Shown one piece after another: positions 48,932 to 58,039 of a stretch of 64,000 nt of DNA (position 1 is the stretch's first letter; every line of letters starts with the position of its first letter). The translations under genes and the position numbers were made by a program. Source of the stretch: an uncultured Oscillospiraceae bacterium (GTDB lineage Bacteria > Bacillota > Clostridia > Oscillospirales > Oscillospiraceae); NCBI GenBank assembly GCA_934636865.1, contig CAKUBI010000001.1, positions 124,001 to 188,000 of the forward strand. Reading direction: 5' to 3'. The notes beneath the pieces were generated by a model. The model was not told where the DNA came from, did not search any database, and saw nothing but the letters and a program-made list of their open reading frames with translations.

Positions 48932-48960
48932 AGCATAGCATACGGGTGCGGAAAAGTCAC
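48932..48960 (-). promoter_or_regulatory. Possible promoter of the 505-residue protein gene
   Basis: GTGACT and TATGCT are separated by 17 bp on the minus strand. A weak match. Confidence 0.4.
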
Positions 48961-49010
48961 CGCTTTTGTGCGCCGTGCGGATTTTTCGCGCCGGAAGCGG
49001 CGGCGCGGCC

Positions 49011-49039
49011 TTGCCACAAAAGCGCGGACATGATATACT
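49011..49039 (+). promoter_or_regulatory. Predicted promoter of miaB
   Basis: TTGCCA and TATACT are separated by 17 bp. The predicted start near 49046 excludes any upstream in-frame start for miaB. Confidence 0.75.
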
Positions 49040-49077
49040 ATATTGCTAAACTATCGAGATTCGGGAGGAATTTTCCC

Positions 49078-50496
49078 TTGGAACGTAAAGAAGTCATCGT
49101 CAGCGAGCAGGAGCTCGCGCGCCAGAAGGAATTTACGCGCGCCATGCGCGAGATGAACGACCAGCGCACGCGCACGCCGCTCGCGCTGGTGGACACATTC
49201 GGCTGCCAGCAGAACGTGGCCGACGGCGAGGTGCTCATGGGCATGCTGCGCGAGATGGGCTACGAGCTCACGCGCGACGAAAATCAGGCCGACGTTATCC
49301 TGCTCAACACCTGTGCCATCCGCGAGCACGCGGAAAAGCGCGTCTACGGCCATTTGGGCCGTCTCAGCCATACGAAGGCCGCAAAGCCCGACCAGATCAT
49401 CTGCCTGTGCGGCTGCATGGCGCAGCAGAAGGTCGTGGCCGACAAGGTGAAAAATTCCTATCACCACGTCGATCTCGTGCTCGGCCCGCAGGCCGAGTGG
49501 CGGCTGCCGGAGCTGCTGCACGAGGTATACACCAAGAATAAGCGCGTGTTCTCTATCGAGAACGAGCACGGCCGCATCGCCGAGGACCTGCCCGTCGTGC
49601 GCGAGGGCGGCGTGCGCGCGTGGGTGAGCATCATGTACGGGTGCAACAACTTCTGCTCGTACTGCATCGTGCCCTATGTCCGCGGCCGCGAGCGCAGCCG
49701 CGAGCCGGAGAAGATCATCGAGGAGTGCCGCGGCCTGATCGCCGAAGGCTACAAGGAGATCACCCTCCTCGGCCAGAACGTGAACAGCTACGGCAAGGAC
49801 CTTGATACCGATTACGACTTTGCCGACCTGCTCTCTGCCATCAATGAGATCCCCGGCGACTACTGGCTGCGCTTCATGTCGAGCCAGCCGAAGGACGCGA
49901 CCAACAAGCTTTTCGACACGATGGCGAAGTGCGGGCACGTTGCAAAGCAGCTGCACCTTCCCGTCCAGTCCGGCAATGACCGCGTTTTAAAGGCGATGAA
50001 CCGCCCCTACACGCGCGAAAAATACGAAGAGATGATCGCCTACGCAAGAAAAGTCATGCCCGATATGGTGCTCACGAGCGACGTGATCATCGGCTTTCCC
50101 GGCGAGACGGAGAATGAGGCGATGCAGACCGTCGATCTTGTGGAAAAGACGCAGTTCGACGCGCTCTTTACCTTCATCTTCTCCCCGCGCCCCGGCACGC
50201 CCGCGGCGAAGATGGACGACCCCGTCTCCCGCGAGGAAAAGCAGGTCTGGTTCGACAGGCTCGTGAACGCGCAGAACGACATCAGCGCGAAAAAGCACGC
50301 GGCCTACATCGGCAGGACCGTTAAGGTGCTGGTGGACGGCGAGAGCGACGATCCCGAATTCCCGCTCTCCTCCCGCACCGAGGGCAACCGCCTTGTGCGC
50401 CTGAAGGGAGACGAGTCCCTCATCGGCACGTTTGCCATGGCGAAGATCACCGACAGCAACACCTGGGCGCTCTACGGCGAAGCGGCGGAGCAGTAA
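49078..50496 (+). CDS. miaB: tRNA-2-methylthio-N6-dimethylallyladenosine synthase MiaB
   Basis: 472 residues. A TTG start at 49078 is favoured: GGGAGG lies 9 nt upstream, and the promoter at 49011-49039 puts transcription start downstream of all earlier in-frame starts. The methylthiotransferase N-domain holds the auxiliary cluster cysteines (TFGCQQN, NTCAIRE, CGCMAQQ). The radical-SAM motif is CNNFCSYCIVPYVRG. A TRAM domain ends the protein. MiaB adds the methylthio group at A37 of tRNA after MiaA, whose gene is also in this window. Confidence 0.96.
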   Translation: MERKEVIVSEQELARQKEFTRAMREMNDQRTRTPLALVDTFGCQQNVADGEVLMGMLREMGYELTRDENQADVILLNTCAIREHAEKRVYGHLGRLSHTKAAKPDQIICLCGCMAQQKVVADKVKNSYHHVDLVLGPQAEWRLPELLHEVYTKNKRVFSIENEHGRIAEDLPVVREGGVRAWVSIMYGCNNFCSYCIVPYVRGRERSREPEKIIEECRGLIAEGYKEITLLGQNVNSYGKDLDTDYDFADLLSAINEIPGDYWLRFMSSQPKDATNKLFDTMAKCGHVAKQLHLPVQSGNDRVLKAMNRPYTREKYEEMIAYARKVMPDMVLTSDVIIGFPGETENEAMQTVDLVEKTQFDALFTFIFSPRPGTPAAKMDDPVSREEKQVWFDRLVNAQNDISAKKHAAYIGRTVKVLVDGESDDPEFPLSSRTEGNRLVRLKGDESLIGTFAMAKITDSNTWALYGEAAEQ

Positions 50497-50516
50497 AAAA
50501 AGGAGGGGGCTTTCCG

Positions 50517-51344
50517 ATGAAGGTCGTCATTTTGATGGAGAATACCACCTGCCGCGCGGACATTGCCTGCGCGCACGGACTCTCGATGTACATCGAGACG
50601 GACAGACACAAAATTCTTTTCGACATGGGGCCTGACGCGCAGTTTATCGACAACGCAAAGGCGCTCGGCGTCGATTTAACGCAGGTCGATACCGCCTTTT
50701 TGTCCCACGCGCACAACGACCACTGCGGCGGGCTGGAAGCGTTCTTAAAGCGCAATAAGCAAGCGAAGGTCTACATGCAGAAGGCCGTCTGGGGCCAGTA
50801 TTATGTGGTCACGCCGGAAAAGTGCGCCTACATCGGCATGGACGCGGTGCTTAAAAACTACGAGGACCGCTTTGTCCTCTGCGACGGCGTGCAGAAGCTC
50901 GACGAGGAGCTGACGGTCTTTTCCGCCGTCACGGGCCGTGCGCTGTGGAGCGCCGCGAACGACACGCTGCGCGAGAGAATCGGGGACGAGTACCCGAAGG
51001 ATGAATTCCGCCACGAGCAGGACCTGCTCGTGACCGAAAACGGCCAAACGGTGCTCTTCGCGGGCTGCGCGCACCGCGGCGTTGTGAATATTTTAAAGCG
51101 CGCGGAAGAGGTGCTCGGCAGGGCACCGGACGCGCTGTTCGCGGGCTTCCACCTCTACAACCCCTCGCTCGGCAAAAGCGAGCCGGACGCGCTGGTGGAC
51201 GCGGTGGGCGAAGCGCTGCGCGAGAGCCGCGTGAAGCATTATTTCACCGGCCACTGCACGGGGAAGGAAGCCTATGCAAGGCTTAAAAAGACGCTTGGCG
51301 CGCGGCTTGACGAAATGCCCGCCGGCTCCGCCTTTACCCTGTAA
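50517..51344 (+). CDS. MBL-fold metallo-hydrolase
   Basis: A 275-residue metallo-beta-lactamase-fold protein with the metal motif SHAHNDHCGG (HxHxDH) near 63-72, a later His in FAGCAHRGVVN and a final TGHCTG. It resembles the family annotated as 7,8-dihydropterin-6-yl-methyl-4-(beta-D-ribofuranosyl)aminobenzene 5'-phosphate synthase in archaea and widespread in Clostridia, where its real role is unknown. AGGAGGG precedes the ATG. It is 20 bp after miaB and likely cotranscribed. Confidence 0.88.
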   Translation: MKVVILMENTTCRADIACAHGLSMYIETDRHKILFDMGPDAQFIDNAKALGVDLTQVDTAFLSHAHNDHCGGLEAFLKRNKQAKVYMQKAVWGQYYVVTPEKCAYIGMDAVLKNYEDRFVLCDGVQKLDEELTVFSAVTGRALWSAANDTLRERIGDEYPKDEFRHEQDLLVTENGQTVLFAGCAHRGVVNILKRAEEVLGRAPDALFAGFHLYNPSLGKSEPDALVDAVGEALRESRVKHYFTGHCTGKEAYARLKKTLGARLDEMPAGSAFTL

Positions 51345-51385
51345 AAAACGACTGATTTTGATGTGATAGAAAGCGAGGACGAATC

Positions 51386-53977
51386 ATGGCCGAGATCACG
51401 CCAATGATGAAGCAGTATCTGGAGATCAAGGAACAGAATAAGGATTCGATCCTCTTTTTCCGGCTCGGCGACTTTTACGAGATGTTCAACGAGGACGCGA
51501 AGCTCGCCTCGCGCGAGCTGGACCTCGCGCTCACCACGCGCGACCGCAGCAAGTCCGCCGAGGACCAGACCCCCATGTGCGGCATCCCCTACCATTCGAG
51601 CGACGCCTACATCGCCCGGCTCATCGCCAAGGGCTACAAGGTCGCCATCTGCGAGCAGACCGAGGATCCCGCCCTTGCCAAGGGATTGGTCAAGCGCGGC
51701 ATTATCCGCGTCATTACGCCCGGCACCGTGATCGACAGCGCGTGCCTGGACGATAGGCGCGGCAACTTCCTCTGCGGCATTTTCCTGGATGAGCAGAACG
51801 CCGGCGCGGCGTTCTGCGATATGACGACCGGCCACACGCACGTGACCGCCTTTTCCGGCCCCGAGCGGCTCGAGCATCTTTATAACGAGCTGTCGCGCTT
51901 CTCCCCCGCCGAGGCGGTGCTGAGCGAGCAGGCCGGGGAAAACGGGGAGCTCACGTCGTACCTGCACGACAGGCTCTCCTGCGCCATCGAGCGCGGGGCA
52001 AGCCGCTTTGAGCTCAGAGCGGCCGAGAGGGCCATCCGCGCACAGTTCGGCGAGGAGGCGTATGCGAACCTCCCGCGCAACAACTCCGCCGCGGCGCTCG
52101 CGCTGGGCGCGCTTTTGTCGTATCTGCACGAGACGCAGAAAACCGACCTTTCCTACATCAAGGATTTAGAATACTACGAGCAGGGCCGCTTCATGGAGCT
52201 GGACCTCTCCGCGCGGCGCAATCTCGAGCTGACGGAGACCATTCGCGCCAAGGAAAAGCGCGGCAGCCTTCTCTGGGTACTCGACAAGACGAAAACCGCC
52301 ATGGGCGCAAGAAACCTGCGCGCGTGGCTGACGCGCCCGCTGCGCGACGTGGCGGCCATCGAGCGCCGCCTGGGCGCGGTGGAAGCGCTGACGAAGAACA
52401 CCGTTGCGCGCGAGGAGCTGATTTTAGCCCTCTCCGGCATCAGCGATATGGAGCGGCTCATCGGCCGCATCGCCTACGGCACGGCGGGCGGGCGCGACTT
52501 TGCCTCGCTGCGCGCGTCCATCGAAAAGCTCGCCGAGGTCAAAGCCCAGCTTGCGGCGTTTTCATCCGGGCGTCTCCGCGAGTTAGACGGCGAGCTTGAC
52601 ACGCTCGACGACATCGCGCGGCGCATCCGCGAGACGCTTGTGGACGAGCCGCCGTTTTCCGTGCGCGAGGGCGGCTTCATCCGCAAGGGCTTCAATGCCG
52701 AGGTCGATCGCCTGCACGAGATCCTCTCCGGCGGCAAGGGCCTTCTTGCCGATATTGAAACGCGCGAGAAGGAAAAAACCGGCATCCGCACGCTCAAGAT
52801 CGGCTACAACAAGGTGTTCGGCTACTATATCGAGGTGTCGAATTCCTTCAAGGACCTCGTCCCCGACACTTACATCCGCAAGCAGACGCTCGTCAATGGC
52901 GAGCGCTACATCACAGACGAACTCAAGTCCCTCGAGCAGGAGATCCTGACCGCGGGCGACCGCGACAAGGCGCTTGAATTCGAGCTCTTTACCGCGCTGC
53001 GCGAGGACGTGACCGCCGAGAGCGTGCGCATCCAGCGCGCGGCGGCGCTCGTCGCCGAGCTCGACACGCTCTGCTCGCTCGCGTCCGTCGCGGTGAACAA
53101 CAGCTACTGCCGCCCCAGCGTGGACGACAGCGGCGTGATCGAGATCCACGACGGCCGCCACCCGGTCGTCGAGCGCGTGCTCAAGGACGCGCTCTTCGTC
53201 CCGAACGACACCTACATGGGCGAGCGCGAGGACCGCGCCGCCATCATCACCGGCCCCAACATGGCCGGTAAATCGACCTACATGCGCCAGGTCGCGCTCA
53301 TCACGCTCATGGCGCAGATCGGCTCGTTCGTGCCCGCGCGCAGCGCGCGCATCGGCGTGGTGGACCGCATCTTCACGCGCATCGGCGCGAGCGATGATCT
53401 CGCCGGGGGCCAGTCCACCTTCATGGTCGAGATGACCGAGGTAAGCGAGATCCTTCATCAGGCGACGCCGCGCTCGCTGCTCATCTTGGATGAGATCGGC
53501 CGCGGCACATCGACGTTTGACGGCATGAGCATCGCCCGCGCGGTGCTCGAGCACTGCGCCGACCCGAAAAAGCTCGGCGCAAAGACGCTCTTCGCCACGC
53601 ACTACCATGAGCTCACGGAGCTCGAGGGCGTTCTTCCCGGCGTGAAGAACTACAGCATTTCCATCAAAAAGCGCGGCGACGAGCTTATCTTCCTGCGCAA
53701 GATCGTCCCCGGCGGGGCCGACCGCAGCTACGGCATCGAGGTCGCGAAGCTCGCGGGCCTGCCGTCTGACGTGGTGCGCCGCGCGAACGTCATCTTAAAA
53801 GAGCTCGAGCAGGGCGGCGCGTATCAGGCAAAGCCCTGCGAAGAGACGGAGCAGGTCAGCCTTGACGCGATCGGCGAGGCCGAGGTGCTCGCGGCCCTGC
53901 GCCGCGCCCAGCCGGACACGATGTCCCCCATCGAGGCGATGCAGCTGCTCTACGAGCTCAAGCAGAAGCTCTCGTAA
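51386..53977 (+). CDS. mutS: DNA mismatch repair protein MutS
   Basis: 863 residues. The mismatch-binding domain at the N-terminus carries the Phe-x-Glu motif region (RLGDFYEMFNEDA). The connector, lever and clamp domains follow. The C-terminal ABC ATPase has Walker A GPNMAGKSTYMRQ, signature STFMVEM and Walker B LLILDEIGRGTSTFDG, and ATHYHELTEL lies downstream. It recognises mispaired bases and recruits MutL, encoded downstream. GCGAGGA precedes the ATG. Confidence 0.98.
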   Translation: MAEITPMMKQYLEIKEQNKDSILFFRLGDFYEMFNEDAKLASRELDLALTTRDRSKSAEDQTPMCGIPYHSSDAYIARLIAKGYKVAICEQTEDPALAKGLVKRGIIRVITPGTVIDSACLDDRRGNFLCGIFLDEQNAGAAFCDMTTGHTHVTAFSGPERLEHLYNELSRFSPAEAVLSEQAGENGELTSYLHDRLSCAIERGASRFELRAAERAIRAQFGEEAYANLPRNNSAAALALGALLSYLHETQKTDLSYIKDLEYYEQGRFMELDLSARRNLELTETIRAKEKRGSLLWVLDKTKTAMGARNLRAWLTRPLRDVAAIERRLGAVEALTKNTVAREELILALSGISDMERLIGRIAYGTAGGRDFASLRASIEKLAEVKAQLAAFSSGRLRELDGELDTLDDIARRIRETLVDEPPFSVREGGFIRKGFNAEVDRLHEILSGGKGLLADIETREKEKTGIRTLKIGYNKVFGYYIEVSNSFKDLVPDTYIRKQTLVNGERYITDELKSLEQEILTAGDRDKALEFELFTALREDVTAESVRIQRAAALVAELDTLCSLASVAVNNSYCRPSVDDSGVIEIHDGRHPVVERVLKDALFVPNDTYMGEREDRAAIITGPNMAGKSTYMRQVALITLMAQIGSFVPARSARIGVVDRIFTRIGASDDLAGGQSTFMVEMTEVSEILHQATPRSLLILDEIGRGTSTFDGMSIARAVLEHCADPKKLGAKTLFATHYHELTELEGVLPGVKNYSISIKKRGDELIFLRKIVPGGADRSYGIEVAKLAGLPSDVVRRANVILKELEQGGAYQAKPCEETEQVSLDAIGEAEVLAALRRAQPDTMSPIEAMQLLYELKQKLS

Positions 53978-54001
53978 TTTTCCCGGAAAAGAGGTTTCCC
54001 C

Positions 54002-54712
54002 ATGGCAAAAAAGAAAGCCTCCGGCGGCATGGACCGCACCGAGCGCGTCGCTGGAACGATCTTCTTTCTCGTGTACCTTCTCGTCCTGCCGCTGCTGGCA
54101 GGCAGGATCTTCGATTTTCTCGAGGTGACGCTCGGCACGACGATCGGCGCGTCGCTTCGCAACGTTCTTTACTATTACCTGCTCTTCGCCGTCACGGTGC
54201 TGCTGTTTCACTCGTATCTTGCGCGCACCTCGTCGCGGTTTCTGGACAATCTGAACCTTTCGCTCTCAACGCTTCTTCTGGCCCTCCTTGTCTTTTACGG
54301 CGCGAACGAGCTTTTCTACCGCGTGTGCAACGTGCTCTTCGACAGCCGCACGAACTTAAACGACACGGCCATCGCCGCGCAGGTGGCCTCCGCCCCGCGC
54401 ATGACGGCGCTCATCGTCGTGCTGCTCGCGCCGTTTGTGGAGGAGGTCCTCTTCCGCGGGCTCGTGTTCGGGTGCCTGAAGGGCAGAAGCCGTATTTTTG
54501 CCTATCTTCTCTCCTGCGCGCTGTTCGCGCTGCTGCACGTGTGGAACGCGGCGGTCTCGCAGTGGGACCTGGGCTATCTTATTCTGATGCTGCAATATCT
54601 CGTCCCCGGTCTTGTTTTTGCCTGGGCGTATGAGCATTCGGGCACGCTGTGGACTTCCATTTTGCTCCACGCGCTCGTCAATGCCCTTTCCCTTCTCACC
54701 ATTGCTTCCTAA
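54002..54712 (+). CDS. CPBP-family intramembrane metalloprotease
   Basis: 236 residues with about seven membrane segments. The CPBP (Abi, CAAX-protease-like) motifs are present: EExxxR as VEEVLFRG, FxxxH as FALLHVWN, and HxxxN as LHALVNAL. Family members are glutamic intramembrane proteases with varied or unknown substrates. It lies between mutS and mutL with 12-25 bp gaps, so it is cotranscribed with mismatch repair though not obviously related to it. Confidence 0.92.
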   Translation: MAKKKASGGMDRTERVAGTIFFLVYLLVLPLLAGRIFDFLEVTLGTTIGASLRNVLYYYLLFAVTVLLFHSYLARTSSRFLDNLNLSLSTLLLALLVFYGANELFYRVCNVLFDSRTNLNDTAIAAQVASAPRMTALIVVLLAPFVEEVLFRGLVFGCLKGRSRIFAYLLSCALFALLHVWNAAVSQWDLGYLILMLQYLVPGLVFAWAYEHSGTLWTSILLHALVNALSLLTIAS

Positions 54713-54724
54713 AGGAGGAACTCA

Positions 54725-56779
54725 ATGCCTCATATTCAGCAATTATCGCCGCATGTCGCCGACCTCATCGCCGCGGGCGAGGTGGTCGAGCGCCCTGCGA
54801 GCGTCGTCAAGGAGCTGCTGGAAAACGCCATCGACGCCGGCGCGCAGAGCGTGACGGTGGAGATGAAAAACGGCGGCATGACCTATCTTCGCGTCAGCGA
54901 CGACGGCTGCGGCATCGCGCCGGATGAGCTGCCGACGGCCTTCCTGCGCCACGCGACGAGCAAGCTGCGCACGGCGGAGGACCTTGCCGCCATCGGCACG
55001 CTCGGCTTTCGCGGCGAGGCGCTCGCGGCGATCTCGAGCGTGTCCCGGCTCGACATTTTCTCGCGCGAGCGCGGCGCGGACGCGGGCGCCGCGCTGCATT
55101 TGGAGGGCGGCGTGCCCGGCGAGGTCACGCCCGCGGGCTGCCCTGAGGGCACGAGCATCATCGTGCGCGACCTTTTTTACAACACGCCCGCGCGCTTAAA
55201 ATTCATGAAGCGCGACAGCGCGGAGGCCACGGCCATCGCGGGCCTTGTCGGCCACCTTGCGCTCTCGCATCCGGAGGTGTCGTTCAAGCTCATCAAGGAC
55301 GGCTCGCAGATGCTCCTGACCCCCGGCGACGGCGCGCTGCGCTCCGCCGTTTACGCGTCCCTCGGGCGCGAGTTCACGCTCTCACTCGTGGAGGTCAAGG
55401 GCACGGACGCAGAGCTCGGCGTGAGCGGCTTTATCACATCTCCCCTGTCCTCGCGCGGTACGCGCGCCATGCAGACGTTTTTCGTCAACGGGCGGCTTGT
55501 TAAGTCCCAGCTGCTGACCGCCGCGCTCGAGGAGGCCTACGCGAACCGCATGATGAAGGGCAAGTTCCCCGGCTGTGTGCTGATGGTGGACCTGCCGCAC
55601 GACATGGTGGACGTGAACGTCCACCCCGCCAAGACGATCGTGAAGTTCGTCGGCGAAAAGCGCGTCTTTGACCTTGTTTACCACGCGGCGATGCATGCGC
55701 TCGACGCGCGCGAGGAATCCGAGCACCCTCAGCCGAAGCCCGCCGCCCAGGTCGCAAATCCGCGCGGCGACTTCTTCGCCAATATGACCTCCCAGCAGTA
55801 CCGCGAGAGCCGGAAGGCGGCGGAAGCGCCCGCCCCTGCCGCCGCGCGTCCCGTATCCGCGCAGCCGGTCGAACCGGCGAAGCCCGCCCCCCAGTGGCAG
55901 ACGCGCGTGCCCGCCGTCGACACGCAGAGCGGCGGCAAAGCGCCGCTTTCCGACTTTGTGCGGCGCGAGACGGGCGCCTTTGCGCCCGCCGTCCGCACCC
56001 CTGTGGAGCAGCCTGTGGAAAAACCTGTCAGTTCTGTGGAAAAACCCGTTTCGCGGCCCGTTACCCTGCCCATGCGCGAGGAGGCCCAAGCGGTCGTGAC
56101 CGCGCCGGTCGAAGCGGCGCGGCCCGCTCCCGCTCCTGTGGAAACACCGGCGGTGAGCGCGTTTGCGCCCGCGCCGGAGCCGGAGCAGACGAGCTTCACG
56201 CCCCCCGCCGCCGCGCCGTGGCGTATCGCCGGCGAGGTGCTCGACACCTACATCGTCTGCGAGGACGAGGACAAAAACGTCTGGCTCATCGACAAGCACG
56301 CCGCGCACGAGCGCGTGAACTTCGACCGGCTCAAGGCCAGTCAGGAGCCCGTGATGTGTCAGGCGCTGCTCGCCCCGCTCGTGGCGGACTTTGACGCCGA
56401 GGAATACAGCGCCCTCTCTTCAAACCTCGCCCTTCTGCGCGAGTTCGGCTTTGAGTGCGAGGAGTTCGGCGGCGGGAGCCTGATCCTGCGCGCCATCCCT
56501 GCCGATATCGACAGCGGCGACGCGATCCCCACGCTCGAGGAGCTTGCGGGCAGGCTCGTGACCGCCCACACGGCGGACCCTGCCGCCGCGCGCGACGCGC
56601 TGCTGCACACCATGGCCTGCAAGGCGGCCATCAAGGGCGGCTGGAAGAGCGACATGAGCGAGCTGCGCGTGCTGGTGGACAAGGTCCAGAGCGGCGAGGT
56701 GCAGTTCTGCCCCCACGGCAGGCCCGTGAAGGCGAAGCTTACAAAATACGAGCTTGAAAAGATGTTCAAGCGCGCGTAG
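54725..56779 (+). CDS. mutL: DNA mismatch repair protein MutL
   Basis: 684 residues. The GHKL ATPase at the N-terminus shows ELLENAIDAGAQ, DDGCGI and GFRGEAL. A Pro/Ala/Val-rich linker spans about 335-490. The C-terminal dimerisation/endonuclease domain carries DKHAAHERVNFD (a variant of the DQHAxxERxxxE motif, with Lys for Gln and Asp for the last Glu), ACKAAIKGG and FCPHGRPV. It is therefore probably a nicking MutL of the mutH-less type. GGAGGA precedes the ATG. miaA follows after 11 bp. Confidence 0.97.
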   Translation: MPHIQQLSPHVADLIAAGEVVERPASVVKELLENAIDAGAQSVTVEMKNGGMTYLRVSDDGCGIAPDELPTAFLRHATSKLRTAEDLAAIGTLGFRGEALAAISSVSRLDIFSRERGADAGAALHLEGGVPGEVTPAGCPEGTSIIVRDLFYNTPARLKFMKRDSAEATAIAGLVGHLALSHPEVSFKLIKDGSQMLLTPGDGALRSAVYASLGREFTLSLVEVKGTDAELGVSGFITSPLSSRGTRAMQTFFVNGRLVKSQLLTAALEEAYANRMMKGKFPGCVLMVDLPHDMVDVNVHPAKTIVKFVGEKRVFDLVYHAAMHALDAREESEHPQPKPAAQVANPRGDFFANMTSQQYRESRKAAEAPAPAAARPVSAQPVEPAKPAPQWQTRVPAVDTQSGGKAPLSDFVRRETGAFAPAVRTPVEQPVEKPVSSVEKPVSRPVTLPMREEAQAVVTAPVEAARPAPAPVETPAVSAFAPAPEPEQTSFTPPAAAPWRIAGEVLDTYIVCEDEDKNVWLIDKHAAHERVNFDRLKASQEPVMCQALLAPLVADFDAEEYSALSSNLALLREFGFECEEFGGGSLILRAIPADIDSGDAIPTLEELAGRLVTAHTADPAAARDALLHTMACKAAIKGGWKSDMSELRVLVDKVQSGEVQFCPHGRPVKAKLTKYELEKMFKRA

Positions 56780-56790
56780 GAGGACCGGCT

Positions 56791-57729
56791 ATGAAACTCG
56801 TATGCGTCGTCGGCCCGACGGGCTGCGGCAAAACGCGGCTCGGCGTGGAGATCGCCAAAGCGACCCGCGGCGAGGTCGTCTCCTGCGACTCAATGCAGAT
56901 CTACCGCGGCATGGTCATCGGCACCGCCGCGCCGACGGAGGAGGAAATGCAGGGCGTGCCGCACCACATGGTCGGCGTCGTTTCCCCGGAGGAAAACTAC
57001 TCCGTCGCCCGGTACGCAGACGATGCGGCAAAGTGCGTCGATGACATCATCGCGCGCGGAAAGCAGCCCGTCGTCGTCGGCGGCACGGGGCTTTATTTAA
57101 ACGCCCTGCTCGCGGGCCACGGCTTTGCGCGCGGCGACAAGGACGGCAGATACCGCGCAGAACTCGAAGCGCGCTGGGAAAGCGAGGGCGGAGACGCGCT
57201 GTACGCGGAGCTTGCGCGCCTCGACCCCGAGACGGCGCGGGTCCTTCACCCGAACGACCGAAAGCGCATCCTCCGCGCGCTCGAGGTCTACTATGAGACC
57301 GGAAAGACCATGGCGCAGCACAATGCGGAGACGAAGCGTATCCCCCCGCGCTATGATTCCGTGCGCATCGGCCTTGCCTACGAGGACCGCGAGCAGATGA
57401 AGCGCGCGATCGACGCGCGCGTTGATGAGATGGTCGAAGCGGGGCTTTTTGATGAGGTGCGCGCGCTGCTTGCTTGCGGCGTTCCGCGCGATGTGACGGC
57501 CCTGCAGGCCATCGGCTATAAGGAAGCGCTCACCTATCTGGACGGCGCGTCCACGCGCGGGGAAGCCATTGACGAGATCAAGCTCCGCTCGCGCCAGTAC
57601 GCCAAGCGCCAGCTCACCTGGCTGCGGCGCGACACGGGCATTCACTGGTACTACTGGAAAAAAACGAGGGATCTTGCCGAGTGCCTCGCTTTTTCGACAG
57701 AAATTTTACGGCAGTATGGCGTATCCTGA
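56791..57729 (+). CDS. miaA: tRNA dimethylallyltransferase MiaA
   Basis: A 312-residue P-loop enzyme that transfers dimethylallyl to A37 of tRNAs reading UNN codons, the substrate for MiaB. The P-loop is GPTGCGKT near 8-15. Also seen are DSMQIYRGM, the conserved Asp-Ser and the C-terminal [16 protein letters not shown]. The order mutS-mutL-miaA-hfq matches many bacteria. AGGAGG precedes the ATG. Confidence 0.98.
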   Translation: MKLVCVVGPTGCGKTRLGVEIAKATRGEVVSCDSMQIYRGMVIGTAAPTEEEMQGVPHHMVGVVSPEENYSVARYADDAAKCVDDIIARGKQPVVVGGTGLYLNALLAGHGFARGDKDGRYRAELEARWESEGGDALYAELARLDPETARVLHPNDRKRILRALEVYYETGKTMAQHNAETKRIPPRYDSVRIGLAYEDREQMKRAIDARVDEMVEAGLFDEVRALLACGVPRDVTALQAIGYKEALTYLDGASTRGEAIDEIKLRSRQYAKRQLTWLRRDTGIHWYYWKKTRDLAECLAFSTEILRQYGVS

Positions 57730-57778
57730 CTTTACAGCGGACCCAAAGGCCCGCAAAAAAAGAAAGGATCGAACAGCC

Positions 57779-58027
57779 ATGAAAAAAATTGCGAATTTGC
57801 AGGACCTCTTTCTCCTCTCTGCCCGCCGCACGCGCGTGCCGGTGACCGTCTTTCTCGTCAACGGCTTTCAGATGCGCGGCGTCGTGACCGGGTTCGACAG
57901 CTTCATCGTCGTGCTCGAGAGCGACGGGCGGCAGCAGATGATCTACAAGCACGCGATCTCGACGGTCGTGCCGCTGAGTCCCATCGACCTTCGCGCCGCG
58001 GACGAGCAGGAGGAAGCCGCCCTGTAA
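57779..58027 (+). CDS. hfq: RNA chaperone Hfq
   Basis: An 82-residue Sm-like hexameric RNA chaperone that pairs sRNAs with mRNAs. Sm1 reads [19 protein letters not shown], and Sm2 has YKHAIST with the KHA proximal-site residues at 57-59. Gln8 of the proximal face is present. The ATG at 57779 follows AAAGGA. It sits directly after miaA, the classic location. Its presence makes base-pairing sRNAs plausible in this organism. Confidence 0.97.
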   Translation: MKKIANLQDLFLLSARRTRVPVTVFLVNGFQMRGVVTGFDSFIVVLESDGRQQMIYKHAISTVVPLSPIDLRAADEQEEAAL

Positions 58028-58039
58028 GGGAGACGCTTC

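Noticed and set aside
48946..49077. ATG start for miaB 44 codons upstream
   Set aside because: The predicted promoter (49011-49039) would place it before the transcript start, and the N-terminal extension is unlike MiaB.
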